From NCBI GenBank assembly GCA_016716565.1, contig JADJWC010000002.1, positions 1,116,001-1,180,000 on the forward strand: a DNA stretch of 64,000 nt. The letters run 5' to 3'. The translations under genes and the position numbers were made by a program. This document shows, piece by piece, positions 24,896 to 34,427 of this stretch; position 1 is the first letter of the stretch; each line of letters begins with the position of its first letter. This stretch comes from a bacterium (GTDB lineage Bacteria; Bacteroidota; Ignavibacteria; Ignavibacteriales; Ignavibacteriaceae). The notes under the pieces are model-generated. The model searched no databases. It saw only the letters and a program-made list of their open reading frames with translations, and was not told where the DNA came from.

Positions 24896-26272
24896 TTATG
24901 AAAGTTGATATTCTGATAATCTCATTAAAGCTTTAAAGAACATCTTTAATCTGTTCTCAGCCTGCGGATCGGAAGTTGACCAATCATAGACTTCAGCGCC
25001 ATCTAATAATGTATTCAACAAATATTCTTTTCTGTTATCGCTCAACGGATATTGCAGGAATATTTTTGAAATATCTGCAATAAGCTGAACTGCATCTTCA
25101 GCGCTTGGAAATGTTCTTGCATATTCAACAAGATCTAACTGGAAAGTCAGGTCACCGCCTCCCGGTTTTTTCCCATTTATTACTGCATCGGTATAAATGT
25201 TTCTTGCCGGAAGTGTTGTTGTGTTGATCCAGATTTTATCGCCGTCCCATCCGCTTACATTTGGCGGAGAGAATAATTCCTGCTTTGTTTGTGCCGCAAC
25301 TGTTCTTATATAAGCGTAATCCGGTGTGGCTACGTTGAACTGGCGCATCACTCCCAGCAACAGTTCTACCGGGCTTTTAATCTTTGCGCCTCTTACTTCA
25401 TTGGTGTGAAACATAACAGATTTAAGTAGTGTTGATAGAACAGGTTTTAGCTCATAATTATTTTCGCGAAGAATCTGCGCCATTGTTTCAATGCTGGGTT
25501 CATCAATTGCAACGTGCATAAATTCACTATACAGTTCTCTGCTGAAAAAAGTTGCTGCTGCTGGCTGTGTAAAAATTATATCGACAACATCGTGGTAAAT
25601 GAAGTTGCCCGTTTGTCCTAAAATTGTTTTGCTGCCATTATCAAATCGACTGGAATCAAAGAACGAAGTCAACCCATCAACCCGCCAGCCTGTTAAAGCT
25701 CTTGCTGCTTCCTGAATATCCTGTTCTGTATAGTTACCGATTCCAAGAGTGAATAATTCCATCAGCTCTCTTGCGTAATTCTCGTTCGGTGCACCTTTCC
25801 TGTTTCTTATTCCATCAAGATAGATGAGCATTGCAGGATCGATAGTAACTGCTTTTGTCAAGTCGACGAGATTGCCCATAGCATTATCACGAAATAATTT
25901 ATTCTGCCAGTACATCCGCTGCGGCAGACCAACTTTTGAAACTTCACTTACATAGTGATTGTGCCAGAACAGAACCATCTTCTCCCGAAGTGAATAACCT
26001 TGTGTGATCATAAGGTTATACCACCAATGGATTAATTCCCGGGTTCGTTCAGTATTGTTTTCATTGGTTGGATAATTCACCCAGTCAGCAGGCTGCGGAG
26101 GTTCAGGCTGATCAGCAAGCAAAAAATTATCTACAAAGTCATCGAGTGTATGTGAAAGTGCAAATTCAATATCCTGCTTATTATAGCCGAAAAGTGATCT
26201 TGCGAGAATGTGTCTCGCTGCATCTTCATCCCAGGCACTTATCTTATTAAAATTGTTAGCATTTTCTACCAT
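24896..26272 (-). CDS. DUF1800 domain-containing protein
   Basis: A 458-aa helical protein matching the DUF1800 family throughout. Landmarks are HILARSLFGYN, WYNLMITQGYSLREKMVLFWHNHY, the block APNENYARELMELFTLGIG (about residues 160-178) and ALTGWRVDG. It is the classic operon partner of DUF1501 proteins in Bacteroidota, Planctomycetota and others; the pair has no assigned function. I see no signal peptide here, unlike its partner. The ribosome site is GAGG, 5 nt ahead of the ATG. It diverges from the large ligase gene at 26592. Confidence 0.85.
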   Translation of the reverse strand: MVENANNFNKISAWDEDAARHILARSLFGYNKQDIEFALSHTLDDFVDNFLLADQPEPPQPADWVNYPTNENNTERTRELIHWWYNLMITQGYSLREKMVLFWHNHYVSEVSKVGLPQRMYWQNKLFRDNAMGNLVDLTKAVTIDPAMLIYLDGIRNRKGAPNENYARELMELFTLGIGNYTEQDIQEAARALTGWRVDGLTSFFDSSRFDNGSKTILGQTGNFIYHDVVDIIFTQPAAATFFSRELYSEFMHVAIDEPSIETMAQILRENNYELKPVLSTLLKSVMFHTNEVRGAKIKSPVELLLGVMRQFNVATPDYAYIRTVAAQTKQELFSPPNVSGWDGDKIWINTTTLPARNIYTDAVINGKKPGGGDLTFQLDLVEYARTFPSAEDAVQLIADISKIFLQYPLSDNRKEYLLNTLLDGAEVYDWSTSDPQAENRLKMFFKALMRLSEYQLS

Positions 26273-26591
26273 GCTGCCTCGCTTAGTTTTATTAGATTTT
26301 AATTATTGGTTATTAATACTTGTAAAAAATATGCCAATAGCTAACAGTTGATGACTGGCAAATTAGAGAATTTCCTTTTGATTCAAACTAGTAGATTGTA
26401 AATGTTTCCGACGAAATTTGCCTGCTACTATACAACATTTTACGGCGCAAATTGTGACGCCATTTAAAAGTATGTCGCATCTGGTATTTCAAATTTTCCG
26501 TTATTCATGATATTCCAATTGACAGAACTATTTGATGTAAATTCCTATTTTAACGCAGCTATTTCAAATAATTAAACACTTATAAAAATCT
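26273..26591. other. Divergent intergenic region without recognised elements
   Basis: This 319-nt AT-rich gap separates the DUF1800 gene (minus) from the acyl-CoA-ligase fusion (plus) and must hold both promoters. I see no open frame with a start and ribosome site, no long inverted repeat and no riboswitch-like structure. The ligase ATG has no Shine-Dalgarno-like sequence. Confidence 0.5.
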
Positions 26592-29500
26592 ATGGACGAT
26601 AAGCGTAATCCTCTTACAATTGCCGGTGGGATTTTGGACAACATCTTTTCAATCACAGAAAAGTTTATTACCGGTTTAACTTTTTTCGGAAAAAGGGACA
26701 TCAGTGAACAGCTTGATACTTTTGCTGAAACCTTAAAGCAAATTCCACTTGAAAAAAGAAATTTATCAAAGGATGAAACAGAAGCACTCCATAAAATTTT
26801 TGTGGCTGCTGCACAACCCGAATTTGCAAAAAGATTTATGGGCGACGTTGATAAGGAAGTTTTCTTTTCTTTTGGTAGTTTTCTTAACGATCAACTTTCT
26901 AAAGTTGATAGTGCAAAGAAACTTTCTCACGAATACTTAAATCTTTATCGCTTCTCTTCCCTGCTGCGCAGGATATATGAGGATAAAAAATGGGAGTCAT
27001 TGATTCACGAATTGATTCTTAAAAGTGACTACAACACAAACACTTTATTCAAACAGAGACTGCGAGACTATCCAAAGAAAACTCTCTTCAAAGTAATAAC
27101 CGGAAGCACAACCACTGAATACAGCTGGGAAAAATCTGCAAGCATTATTAATAGTTACAAAAATGCTTTGTATTCATTCGTTATTAATGAAACCAAAGTT
27201 GCTTTTCTTTTAGAAAATTGTCTTGAGATGGCTATGCTCGATCTTGCCTGCCTTACTGGTGGAATTGTAAATGTGATGATTCCCGGAAATTCCGTTACCG
27301 AACATATTCTTTTTATTCTTCAGCAGAGCAAAGCCACGGTACTGATAGCTCACGATGAAAAACAGCTTTCAAAAATAAAATCCATTAAGAACGAACTGCC
27401 AGATCTTAAAACACTAATTCTTCTTGAAGGAAATTCGGGCGAGGATTGGGTTATCAGTTTTGATAAGTTTTTAAAATCCGCCAAAGACGATCAACCTGAA
27501 ATTGAAAGAGGAATAAATGATTTAGCAACGATAATGTATACATCCGGCACAACCGGCGAACCTAAAGGCATAATGTTTTCACAAATGAATATTGTTTATA
27601 AAAGATTTTGCCGTGCAATGGCTATACCTGAAATTGGTGATGGAGACAGGTTCATCTGCTTCCTTCCGCTTTATCATACTTTTGGAAGATATCTTGAAAT
27701 GACGGGCTGTGTTTTCTGGGCTGCAGAATATTGCTTCCTCGAAAATCCATCCGTTGAAGCAATGATAAACAATATGCAGCTTGTAAAGCCAACAGTCTTT
27801 ATCAGCATTCCTAAAAAATGGATGCAGTTGTATGAATACATCACCAGCAAAGTAGATATTGAAGTCGATGAAAGCAGCAAAATAAAATCCGAACTTGACA
27901 ATGCAACCGGCGGTGAATTGAAATGGGGACTTTCCGCAGCAGGATATTTACCTCCCGATATTTTTATGTTCTTCCAGAAGTACGGTGTTGAGTTGATGAG
28001 CGGTTTCGGAATGACGGAAGCAACCGGCGGAATTACCATGACTCCTTGGAAAAGATACAAACCAAACTCACTTGGCAAAGCTTTGCCCGGTATCGAAATT
28101 AAAGTTGGCGATGATGGCGAATTACTTGTAAAAGGACCTTACGTAATGCTTGGTTACTACGACATCGAAAATTCGGAAACATTTACTGAGGATGGATGGC
28201 TTCCAACTGGCGATGTAATGAAAATGGACGAAGATGATTTCATTCAGATCATCGACAGGAAAAAAGAAATTTATAAAAATATTAAAGGTGAGACTGTTGC
28301 CCCTCAGAAAATAGAAAATCTTTTCCGCGACTTTGAAAATGTTAAGCAGGTTTTTCTTGTTGGTGATCATCGTCCTTTCAACACAGTGCTAATTCATCCA
28401 AATTATGATGATGTGGACTCAATTATTTTTGATATGGACGAAAAACAGAAACAGGAATATTTCTCATCGCTTGTTGTATCGGTAAATAAATTTCTCGCAC
28501 CGTTCGAAAGAATTCTTGATTTCAGATTGATAGATCGGGCTTTTGATGACAAGCATGGCGAACTGACACCAAAGCACACATACAAACGAAAAGTTATCGA
28601 GAAGAATTTTTCCGAGTTGATCGAGTCGATGTATGTGAAAAGTGATACAAGTGTTTTTGTCGGAACAACCGAAGTCAGAATTCCAAATTGGTTTTTAAGA
28701 GAGAAAGGATGTCTTGGAAGAGATGTCTCTGCGGATGAAAAAGGAGTTTATATTCCAAAGCTTAACCTTTCATTAGCTCTAAGTAAATCTGATGAAAAAA
28801 ATGTTTTCAGAATAGGAAGTTTCACTTATTCAATAAGTTCACGCTTCATAGATTTCCAGCAGATACTGATTGATCCGTTATTATGGATTGGTAACAAGGA
28901 ACTGATTTCATTCACAGGAAATTCAATCGTGCTCTGGCATCGGCAGATTAAGGAATCTGTAAATATCAGGTTTAATTCTGTATTCGGTAAAATAGATTTG
29001 TCAAAAGATGAGCTGAACCAGTTCGACAAAATCAAATCATCTTCTGAATTTTCTCTCGCTGGAATTAATCTTGCATACAAGATGTTTCTTTCTGAAGAAT
29101 TAAAAGCTGCTGACACTGCACTCGAATACTTCAATGAAATTCTTGACGATCCGAAGAATATTCATTTCCGTCTTGTCTTCAATTTACTTGCCCGTCCTGC
29201 AACAACAAGTAACATTGAAATAAAACGAAAGCAATTCGCACTTATCACCAAAGGCGCGGATGAAAGAAAATTCGGCGATCTGTTTCTCTCGTTTATTGGT
29301 GAAGACAAATCGCTTTTAAACTCAGAGCTTGCTCATCACATTGCAGTACATTCCAAAGGCGAGAAGAGGTTAGATTATATTGAAACTTTCATTTCAGATG
29401 AAATAAAAAATTTCCGTTTCGATGAATCACTTGAACAGACTAACTTTATTCATTTCTTTGAGTTAATAACTGCTTATGGAGTAACACATCCCCAGCTTTA

Positions 29501-31376
29501 CCGGCGAGTTAGAAGGTTCCTGATGAAATTATCTGTGCTGTCGGAAAATTCCGGTATTAAAAAATTTGCTGAATCAAGTCTTGAAGCACTTACTGCCGGT
29601 TTCAGAGAATGGCTTGGAACAAACCGCAAGATTGCAGTTGATCTTGAAACAGGTGAAGATTATCAGTGGGAAGATGTAATTGCTTTTGAGGAAGGTATCA
29701 ATCCCGGTGACAGGCAGAGAATAAAAAATGCTCTTTCCAAAACAGCAGTATTGAGAGAGGCAGTATTTATGTTCTCAAAAGGTTTTCTAATCAGACTCGA
29801 TGATATTTTACCCGGCGGCATCTGGCTAAGTCAGCTTGAATCACGAAGTGAAAAATCTATTTACAGATTAACAATCCAGACAAGATTTCAGGGAGCTTTC
29901 GATCTCACTGTTCATCTTAGCAAAAATCTTCCGCCCGCAAAAGTTAAAGAAGAAATCAAATGGTTGATACTCGGAGGAACTACAAATAAAGGCGAAAGAC
30001 TTCTTCCGCATTTCGGCGGTTACTGGGAAGAATATGAACTCTGGACTGAAGCTTATGTGACCAGAGATAGTGTTGCGCGTTTCATCGAAAAAGAAAACAG
30101 AAAAGCAGATGATGAAACCAGAATCAGACTTCGTGAACTCTGGCCTCACTTCGTTTGGAATAGCACGGCTGCATATATGAACTTCTGGACGGTAACAAAC
30201 TATAAAATTCAGCTTGCTAACCCGAAACCGGAAAACATAACGGTTCCGACTCATGATTATCAGACAGGGACTTTGCTCTATTCAGTATCCAAGAGAATAA
30301 TCTCATCTTCTCCGAAAGAATTCTTTATAAACTTTTACAATCTGTTTGTAAAAGAAACTCTCGACAAATATTCGTTCCTCGATAAAAAATCAATTTGGAA
30401 TTATATTTTTTCCGGTGTAACCGAATGCGAAGGCGAATCAAAAGCAGTTGATGTGATAAATACATTTATTGCAGAAATCAAAACGGCAGATGTTGAAAAC
30501 AAAGATGAGATAATTTTCAGAGCAGAGGAATTTGTGCGGAGCGTTACGCAGGATGGTTTCATCCCGAAGAATTTATTCTTTGCAATAAAGAGATTTCACC
30601 GCTGGAAATTGTTGAACGAAAATGCAGACATAAGCGCTCAATCACAGATGCTTTTTGAACTTTATGAAACGTACCAGCTTTTTGATTATGAAAAAGAATA
30701 TATAACCACCCGTGCTATGTTTTTCCTCAACACAGCATTTGCCGGATCTTCGGACAATATGAAGAATGCGTTACGGGAAATCATCAAAAAGCAGCGCGCC
30801 GGTGAGCTAAGTGCTGATAAATCACAGATGCTTTATGCTGAACTTCACTCGCTTCCAAATCTGACTGAAGATGAAAAGTATTTTCTCACAAGATTAACAT
30901 ATCCGTACCTGAAGCCAAAAGATACCGCCGCATTAATCCGTGCGGAAAGTTTTGGAGGCGATACTTCAAATCTTGTAGTTCAGTTAACTGATGAGGAAGG
31001 AAATCCATTCCTGATAAGAAGCCCGATTTCTCCGAAAGAAATTTCAAGGCTTCACTCGCTGTTCCTGGATTCAAATCTTGTTGTCAATTTCCGACCAGAG
31101 CACAGATTCCTCGTTGCACTTTCTGAAAGAGGATTTATCATCGGCGGTTTGTTTTATGAATTGATCGATGAGCAGACAGCACATATGGAAAAAATTGTTG
31201 TGTCTGCACGTTATAGAAGGACAGGCATCAGTGAAAACCTGATGAACGAATTTCTGAAAAGATTAAAAAGCGAGCATATCAGGTATGTTACAACGGGATT
31301 CTTCAGGCCCGAATATTTTTACAAATTCGGATTTAAAGTTGAGAAGAAATACTCGGGCTTGGTGAAAGAGTTGTGA
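26592..31376 (+). CDS. Giant acyl-CoA-ligase-like fusion with C-terminal GNAT domain
   Basis: A 1594-aa cytoplasmic protein. Residues about 130-670 are an AMP-forming ligase of the long-chain acyl-CoA synthetase type. The P-loop is MYTSGTTGEPKG (about 315-326), and later motifs are LPLYHTFGR, SGFGMTEATGG and GWLPTGDV then IIDRKKEI. Residues about 690-1440 are not recognised. Part of that region, with ELWTEAYVTRDSVARF and later NPKPENITVPTHD, faintly recalls a kinase-like fold, but I would not assert it. Residues about 1455-1594 are a GNAT N-acetyltransferase domain with the acetyl-CoA loop RYRRTGISENLMN. The ligase half would activate a fatty acid and the GNAT half transfer an acyl group to an amine. 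It is transcribed alone and is far longer than any usual ligase. Confidence 0.82.
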   Translation: MDDKRNPLTIAGGILDNIFSITEKFITGLTFFGKRDISEQLDTFAETLKQIPLEKRNLSKDETEALHKIFVAAAQPEFAKRFMGDVDKEVFFSFGSFLNDQLSKVDSAKKLSHEYLNLYRFSSLLRRIYEDKKWESLIHELILKSDYNTNTLFKQRLRDYPKKTLFKVITGSTTTEYSWEKSASIINSYKNALYSFVINETKVAFLLENCLEMAMLDLACLTGGIVNVMIPGNSVTEHILFILQQSKATVLIAHDEKQLSKIKSIKNELPDLKTLILLEGNSGEDWVISFDKFLKSAKDDQPEIERGINDLATIMYTSGTTGEPKGIMFSQMNIVYKRFCRAMAIPEIGDGDRFICFLPLYHTFGRYLEMTGCVFWAAEYCFLENPSVEAMINNMQLVKPTVFISIPKKWMQLYEYITSKVDIEVDESSKIKSELDNATGGELKWGLSAAGYLPPDIFMFFQKYGVELMSGFGMTEATGGITMTPWKRYKPNSLGKALPGIEIKVGDDGELLVKGPYVMLGYYDIENSETFTEDGWLPTGDVMKMDEDDFIQIIDRKKEIYKNIKGETVAPQKIENLFRDFENVKQVFLVGDHRPFNTVLIHPNYDDVDSIIFDMDEKQKQEYFSSLVVSVNKFLAPFERILDFRLIDRAFDDKHGELTPKHTYKRKVIEKNFSELIESMYVKSDTSVFVGTTEVRIPNWFLREKGCLGRDVSADEKGVYIPKLNLSLALSKSDEKNVFRIGSFTYSISSRFIDFQQILIDPLLWIGNKELISFTGNSIVLWHRQIKESVNIRFNSVFGKIDLSKDELNQFDKIKSSSEFSLAGINLAYKMFLSEELKAADTALEYFNEILDDPKNIHFRLVFNLLARPATTSNIEIKRKQFALITKGADERKFGDLFLSFIGEDKSLLNSELAHHIAVHSKGEKRLDYIETFISDEIKNFRFDESLEQTNFIHFFELITAYGVTHPQLYRRVRRFLMKLSVLSENSGIKKFAESSLEALTAGFREWLGTNRKIAVDLETGEDYQWEDVIAFEEGINPGDRQRIKNALSKTAVLREAVFMFSKGFLIRLDDILPGGIWLSQLESRSEKSIYRLTIQTRFQGAFDLTVHLSKNLPPAKVKEEIKWLILGGTTNKGERLLPHFGGYWEEYELWTEAYVTRDSVARFIEKENRKADDETRIRLRELWPHFVWNSTAAYMNFWTVTNYKIQLANPKPENITVPTHDYQTGTLLYSVSKRIISSSPKEFFINFYNLFVKETLDKYSFLDKKSIWNYIFSGVTECEGESKAVDVINTFIAEIKTADVENKDEIIFRAEEFVRSVTQDGFIPKNLFFAIKRFHRWKLLNENADISAQSQMLFELYETYQLFDYEKEYITTRAMFFLNTAFAGSSDNMKNALREIIKKQRAGELSADKSQMLYAELHSLPNLTEDEKYFLTRLTYPYLKPKDTAALIRAESFGGDTSNLVVQLTDEEGNPFLIRSPISPKEISRLHSLFLDSNLVVNFRPEHRFLVALSERGFIIGGLFYELIDEQTAHMEKIVVSARYRRTGISENLMNEFLKRLKSEHIRYVTTGFFRPEYFYKFGFKVEKKYSGLVKEL

Positions 31377-31482
31377 AGCCGCGTGATTAATAGCTATTGA
31401 ATTTCGATATTTTACTAATTAAGTTGTATTTGGTTTCTCTGCTATTCATTTTACTTTAAATAGGTAATTGGGAGATGATTAA

Positions 31483-32340
31483 ATGTCTTTAATGAGATTA
31501 TTTGAGGCCTCTTTTATTTTTTTAATTATACTTACCTCCTGTTCAAGTGAAAAAGAATCAAATCCTGTTTTAACCGTTTACAAAGGAACCATAAAAGGTT
31601 TTGTTTACGATGCAACAACCGGAGCCCCAATTTACTATGCAAAGATCAGCACTGATCCTCCGACAAAGGAAACTTATACCGGACCAGATGGTGAATTCAT
31701 ACTAAATGATATTTTGGCAGGTGATTACATCGTCGATGCCCACAAGGATGGTTTTGATAATGATACTGCTTTTGTGACTATCCAACATAAAGACACTGTG
31801 AACACAATTTTCGCACTTCAAGATTTTAGTGTATATCTTGATTACTACCCTCTTGGGATTGGAAATTATTGGGAATATTGGCATGGAGATTCGCCTCTTT
31901 TTTCGCTAGAAGCAATTTCAGACACTACGATTTCAGGAAAAATTTATCGAGTCATTCAATACAAAAGTCTTGCTTCACAAAATATTGAGTATAGGTACGA
32001 AAGAGTAGATGAATACAATGCAATGGTTTACAGATACTTCCCATATTATTTAAAAGAAATGATTATTGATAGTCTGGCAGCCAAAGCAGGACAAGAATTT
32101 TCAAGTAACATGTTTTTTCATCCAGATGTAAGCTGTTTTTCAATATGCAGCAGCATTAAATTCGAGGAAATTTTCGGTGAACTAAGGATGATACGAAGTT
32201 TATTTCATGCTTGTGCAACTGACTTGCCATCGTACCAAATTATTAAGGGCATTGGATTATATAGTGCTAGTTTTTGGAGGACTGGAGGTTACAAACTCAA
32301 ATATGCAATCATCAACGGTGTAGAATATGGTGAAAGGTAA
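31483..32340 (+). CDS. Lipoprotein with carboxypeptidase-regulatory-like domain
   Basis: A 285-aa protein with a lipoprotein signal (IILTSCSSEKES, lipid-bearing Cys near residue 20). It is followed by one carboxypeptidase-regulatory-like Ig fold (about residues 33-110: GTIKGFVYDATTGAPIYYAK, then GPDGEFILNDILAGDYIVD). The remaining 170 residues form an unrecognised domain beginning LDYYPLGIGNYWEYW, a motif I associate with secreted Ignavibacteria lipoproteins. GGGAG stands 9 nt ahead of the ATG. It is probably exported to the outer membrane. It stands alone between two larger genes. Confidence 0.7.
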   Translation: MSLMRLFEASFIFLIILTSCSSEKESNPVLTVYKGTIKGFVYDATTGAPIYYAKISTDPPTKETYTGPDGEFILNDILAGDYIVDAHKDGFDNDTAFVTIQHKDTVNTIFALQDFSVYLDYYPLGIGNYWEYWHGDSPLFSLEAISDTTISGKIYRVIQYKSLASQNIEYRYERVDEYNAMVYRYFPYYLKEMIIDSLAAKAGQEFSSNMFFHPDVSCFSICSSIKFEEIFGELRMIRSLFHACATDLPSYQIIKGIGLYSASFWRTGGYKLKYAIINGVEYGER

Positions 32341-32457
32341 TATTGATTCCTAGTCAACTAATGCAGTAATTATATTTTTATATTTTCAAAATTTTGACCT
32401 TTTCTTTAGTTTCACCCTGCCATTTTTAATTATTAAATCCATTAATCGGAGATACTT

Positions 32458-33186
32458 TTGAGCAGAGAAATACACCGCTGGTACAGCCCCAATCTCAATA
32501 AAGATATGGAAATTGTTATTTACGGACACTACGGTTTTGCATTATTGATGTTCCCAACAGCAGCAGCAGATTTCCTGGAATATGAACGATTCAAATTAAT
32601 TGACTCAATCGGCTGGTTCCTCGGTGAAGGAAAAATAAAAGCATATTCAATAAACAGCATCAACAACGAAAGCTGGCTGAATAACAATATGCATCCGGCC
32701 CATAAAGCAATCCGGCATCAGCAATACAACAAGTACATTGTTGAAGAAGTTGTTCCCTTCATCCACAATCACAGCAAAGGATTAGTACCAATAATTACTA
32801 CCGGTGCATCGCTTGGTGCATTGCACGCAGCCAATAATTTTTTCCGTCGTCCTGATATTTTTTCAGGAACGATTGCAATGAGCGGCAGCTACGACCTTAA
32901 AACGTACAGCAAAGGATATTATGACGACAATGTTTATTTCAACTCGCCGATCGATTATCTCCCGCACTGGAATGACCAATTTATGCTTGAAAAAATGAAG
33001 AAGGGAAAAATTATCATCGCTTCCGGTCAGGGTGATTATGAAGATCCGAATGCTTCCAGAAAACTTTCTGATATTTTAAATTCAAAAGGAGTTAACCACT
33101 GGCTGGATTTGTGGGGACACGATATTAAGCACGACTGGCCGACGTGGCGTCAAATGCTTCCTTACTTTTTAAGCAAGTTCAATTAA
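32458..33186 (+). CDS. Esterase-like alpha/beta hydrolase
   Basis: A 242-aa cytoplasmic protein of the esterase-D-like alpha/beta hydrolase group. The nucleophile elbow is GASLGALHA with Ser118. The acid and histidine are probably in SGQGDYEDPN and GHDIKHDWP near the C-terminus. The start is TTG at 32458, with GGAGA 7 nt ahead; the next ATG would cut off the conserved REIHRWYSPNLNKDM opening, so TTG is preferred. There is no signal peptide. The neighbouring sphingomyelin-synthase-like gene starts 24 nt later, and a lipid-related substrate is therefore possible. Confidence 0.75.
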   Translation: MSREIHRWYSPNLNKDMEIVIYGHYGFALLMFPTAAADFLEYERFKLIDSIGWFLGEGKIKAYSINSINNESWLNNNMHPAHKAIRHQQYNKYIVEEVVPFIHNHSKGLVPIITTGASLGALHAANNFFRRPDIFSGTIAMSGSYDLKTYSKGYYDDNVYFNSPIDYLPHWNDQFMLEKMKKGKIIIASGQGDYEDPNASRKLSDILNSKGVNHWLDLWGHDIKHDWPTWRQMLPYFLSKFN

Positions 33187-33210
33187 TTTTTTCAAGTTTC
33201 TAATTGTAAA

Positions 33211-33837
33211 ATGAGCTGGAAAACTTTCTTTCAAGACAGCAAAAGCAGAATAGAGTTTATCATCACTATTATAGTTATGATTCCGCTTCTGTCCGTCTTC
33301 TCAAGGTTTTTATTATTTATTGAGGAACGGGAAGGAGTTGTTCTTAACGATCCTCTACTGAATCTGTTTAATCCGGTTGATCTAACCTGGGCAACTTTTG
33401 CACTAATCTATGTTGCGCTAATAATATTCCTTGTGAGTATTATCAAAGAACCTAAAAAGCTGATGATTGCACTGCAGACTTATGGATTGATGGTATTCTT
33501 CAGAGGAGTTGCGATGTACCTGACCCCTTTTAATGCACCAGAAAAAATTATTCTTCTACACGATCCATTTGTTCAGTTTTTCGGTGACGGCGGCATCTTA
33601 ACGAAAGATCTGTTTTTCTCGGGACATACCGGAACTATGTTTTTACTCTTTCTTCTTGTTGATAACAAAACTCTTAAAACTATTTTTCTTGTGGCTACAA
33701 TTTTAGTCGGTTCTGCTGTACTTCTTCAGCACGTTCATTACACTGTTGATGTTTTTGTTGCCCCGTTTGTTGCGTACGGTTCATATCGCATCATAAAAAA
33801 ATTACACAGTACTCTTATCGAAGAAAAAGGAAATTAA
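33211..33837 (+). CDS. Sphingomyelin-synthase-like PAP2 membrane protein
   Basis: A 208-aa membrane protein with about six helices. It carries the two catalytic blocks of the PAP2_C/sphingomyelin synthase branch: DLFFSGHTGT, with H139, and VHYTVDVFVAP, with H176 and D180. In eukaryotic sphingomyelin synthases this His-His-Asp triad transfers a phospho-head-group between lipids. Bacterial PAP2_C proteins are poorly studied and may act as phosphatases. Conserved FFRGVAMYLTPF in the middle also fits that branch. It lies between an esterase and a small conserved gene with short gaps, which suggests an operon (32458-34187). Confidence 0.75.
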   Translation: MSWKTFFQDSKSRIEFIITIIVMIPLLSVFSRFLLFIEEREGVVLNDPLLNLFNPVDLTWATFALIYVALIIFLVSIIKEPKKLMIALQTYGLMVFFRGVAMYLTPFNAPEKIILLHDPFVQFFGDGGILTKDLFFSGHTGTMFLLFLLVDNKTLKTIFLVATILVGSAVLLQHVHYTVDVFVAPFVAYGSYRIIKKLHSTLIEEKGN

Positions 33838-33851
33838 TTCATTGAATTTTT

Positions 33852-34187
33852 ATGGAAGACGAAAAGAAACAATTATTTGAAATCACGCGCTTTGTCGAGA
33901 AAGATTTTTTAATTAAAGAGGATCAGTCACTTATCCCATCGGCTGATTTAGAATCTCTTGAAGAATTTAAAAAGTATCTTACCGAAAAACTCAAAATTCT
34001 TCTTGATGAGAAATTTGACGTTCTGGTAAACATACTCTACCGCATTGACATAAATGAAAGAAAGTTGAGCGAATTATTTTCCGGGAAAAACAGAGACTCA
34101 ATCCCCGCTTCTCTCGCTCAAATGATAATTGACCGGCAGCTTGAAAAAATACGATTGAGGAAACTTTACAAAGAGGGAAAACTTTAA
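33852..34187 (+). CDS. Small conserved cytoplasmic protein
   Basis: A 111-aa helical, charged protein starting 14 nt after the PAP2-like gene. It has no signal peptide or membrane segment. Its C-terminal helix, ASLAQMIIDRQLEKIRLRK, resembles the end of a small conserved Bacteroidota protein of unknown role, and the middle contains LVNILYRIDINERKL. No function can be given. The context suggests co-transcription with the esterase and PAP2-like genes. Confidence 0.6.
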   Translation: MEDEKKQLFEITRFVEKDFLIKEDQSLIPSADLESLEEFKKYLTEKLKILLDEKFDVLVNILYRIDINERKLSELFSGKNRDSIPASLAQMIIDRQLEKIRLRKLYKEGKL

Positions 34188-34348
34188 CAGCTACTTTCTG
34201 CAAAATGTGAAAGTCAGTCCAACGCATTTCGCTGGTATAGTTTTTTCTTTTCAGTAATTATCTTACAATTATTGCTTATAATAAATTTAGTATTTAGGTT
34301 TATAATAAAGCTTAAACTATTTTCTATAAAAGGCATTCAAACCGAAAA

Positions 34349-34412
34349 TGTTCCTGCATTTTTTGTTGTTTTGCAGAAACTCGTTCATAAAGTTGAATTA
34401 TGAGCAGGAACA
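34349..34412 (+). promoter_or_regulatory. Long-range inverted repeat reaching the ribosome site of the coiled-coil gene
   Basis: Arms 34349-34357 and 34404-34412 (TGTTCCTGC/GCAGGAACA) are perfectly complementary over 9 bp with a 46-nt gap. The right arm abuts AGGAGGG at 34412-34418, the ribosome site of the gene starting at 34428. In the transcript it could hide that site. Confidence 0.35.
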
Positions 34413-34427
34413 GGAGGGCATCAAAAT

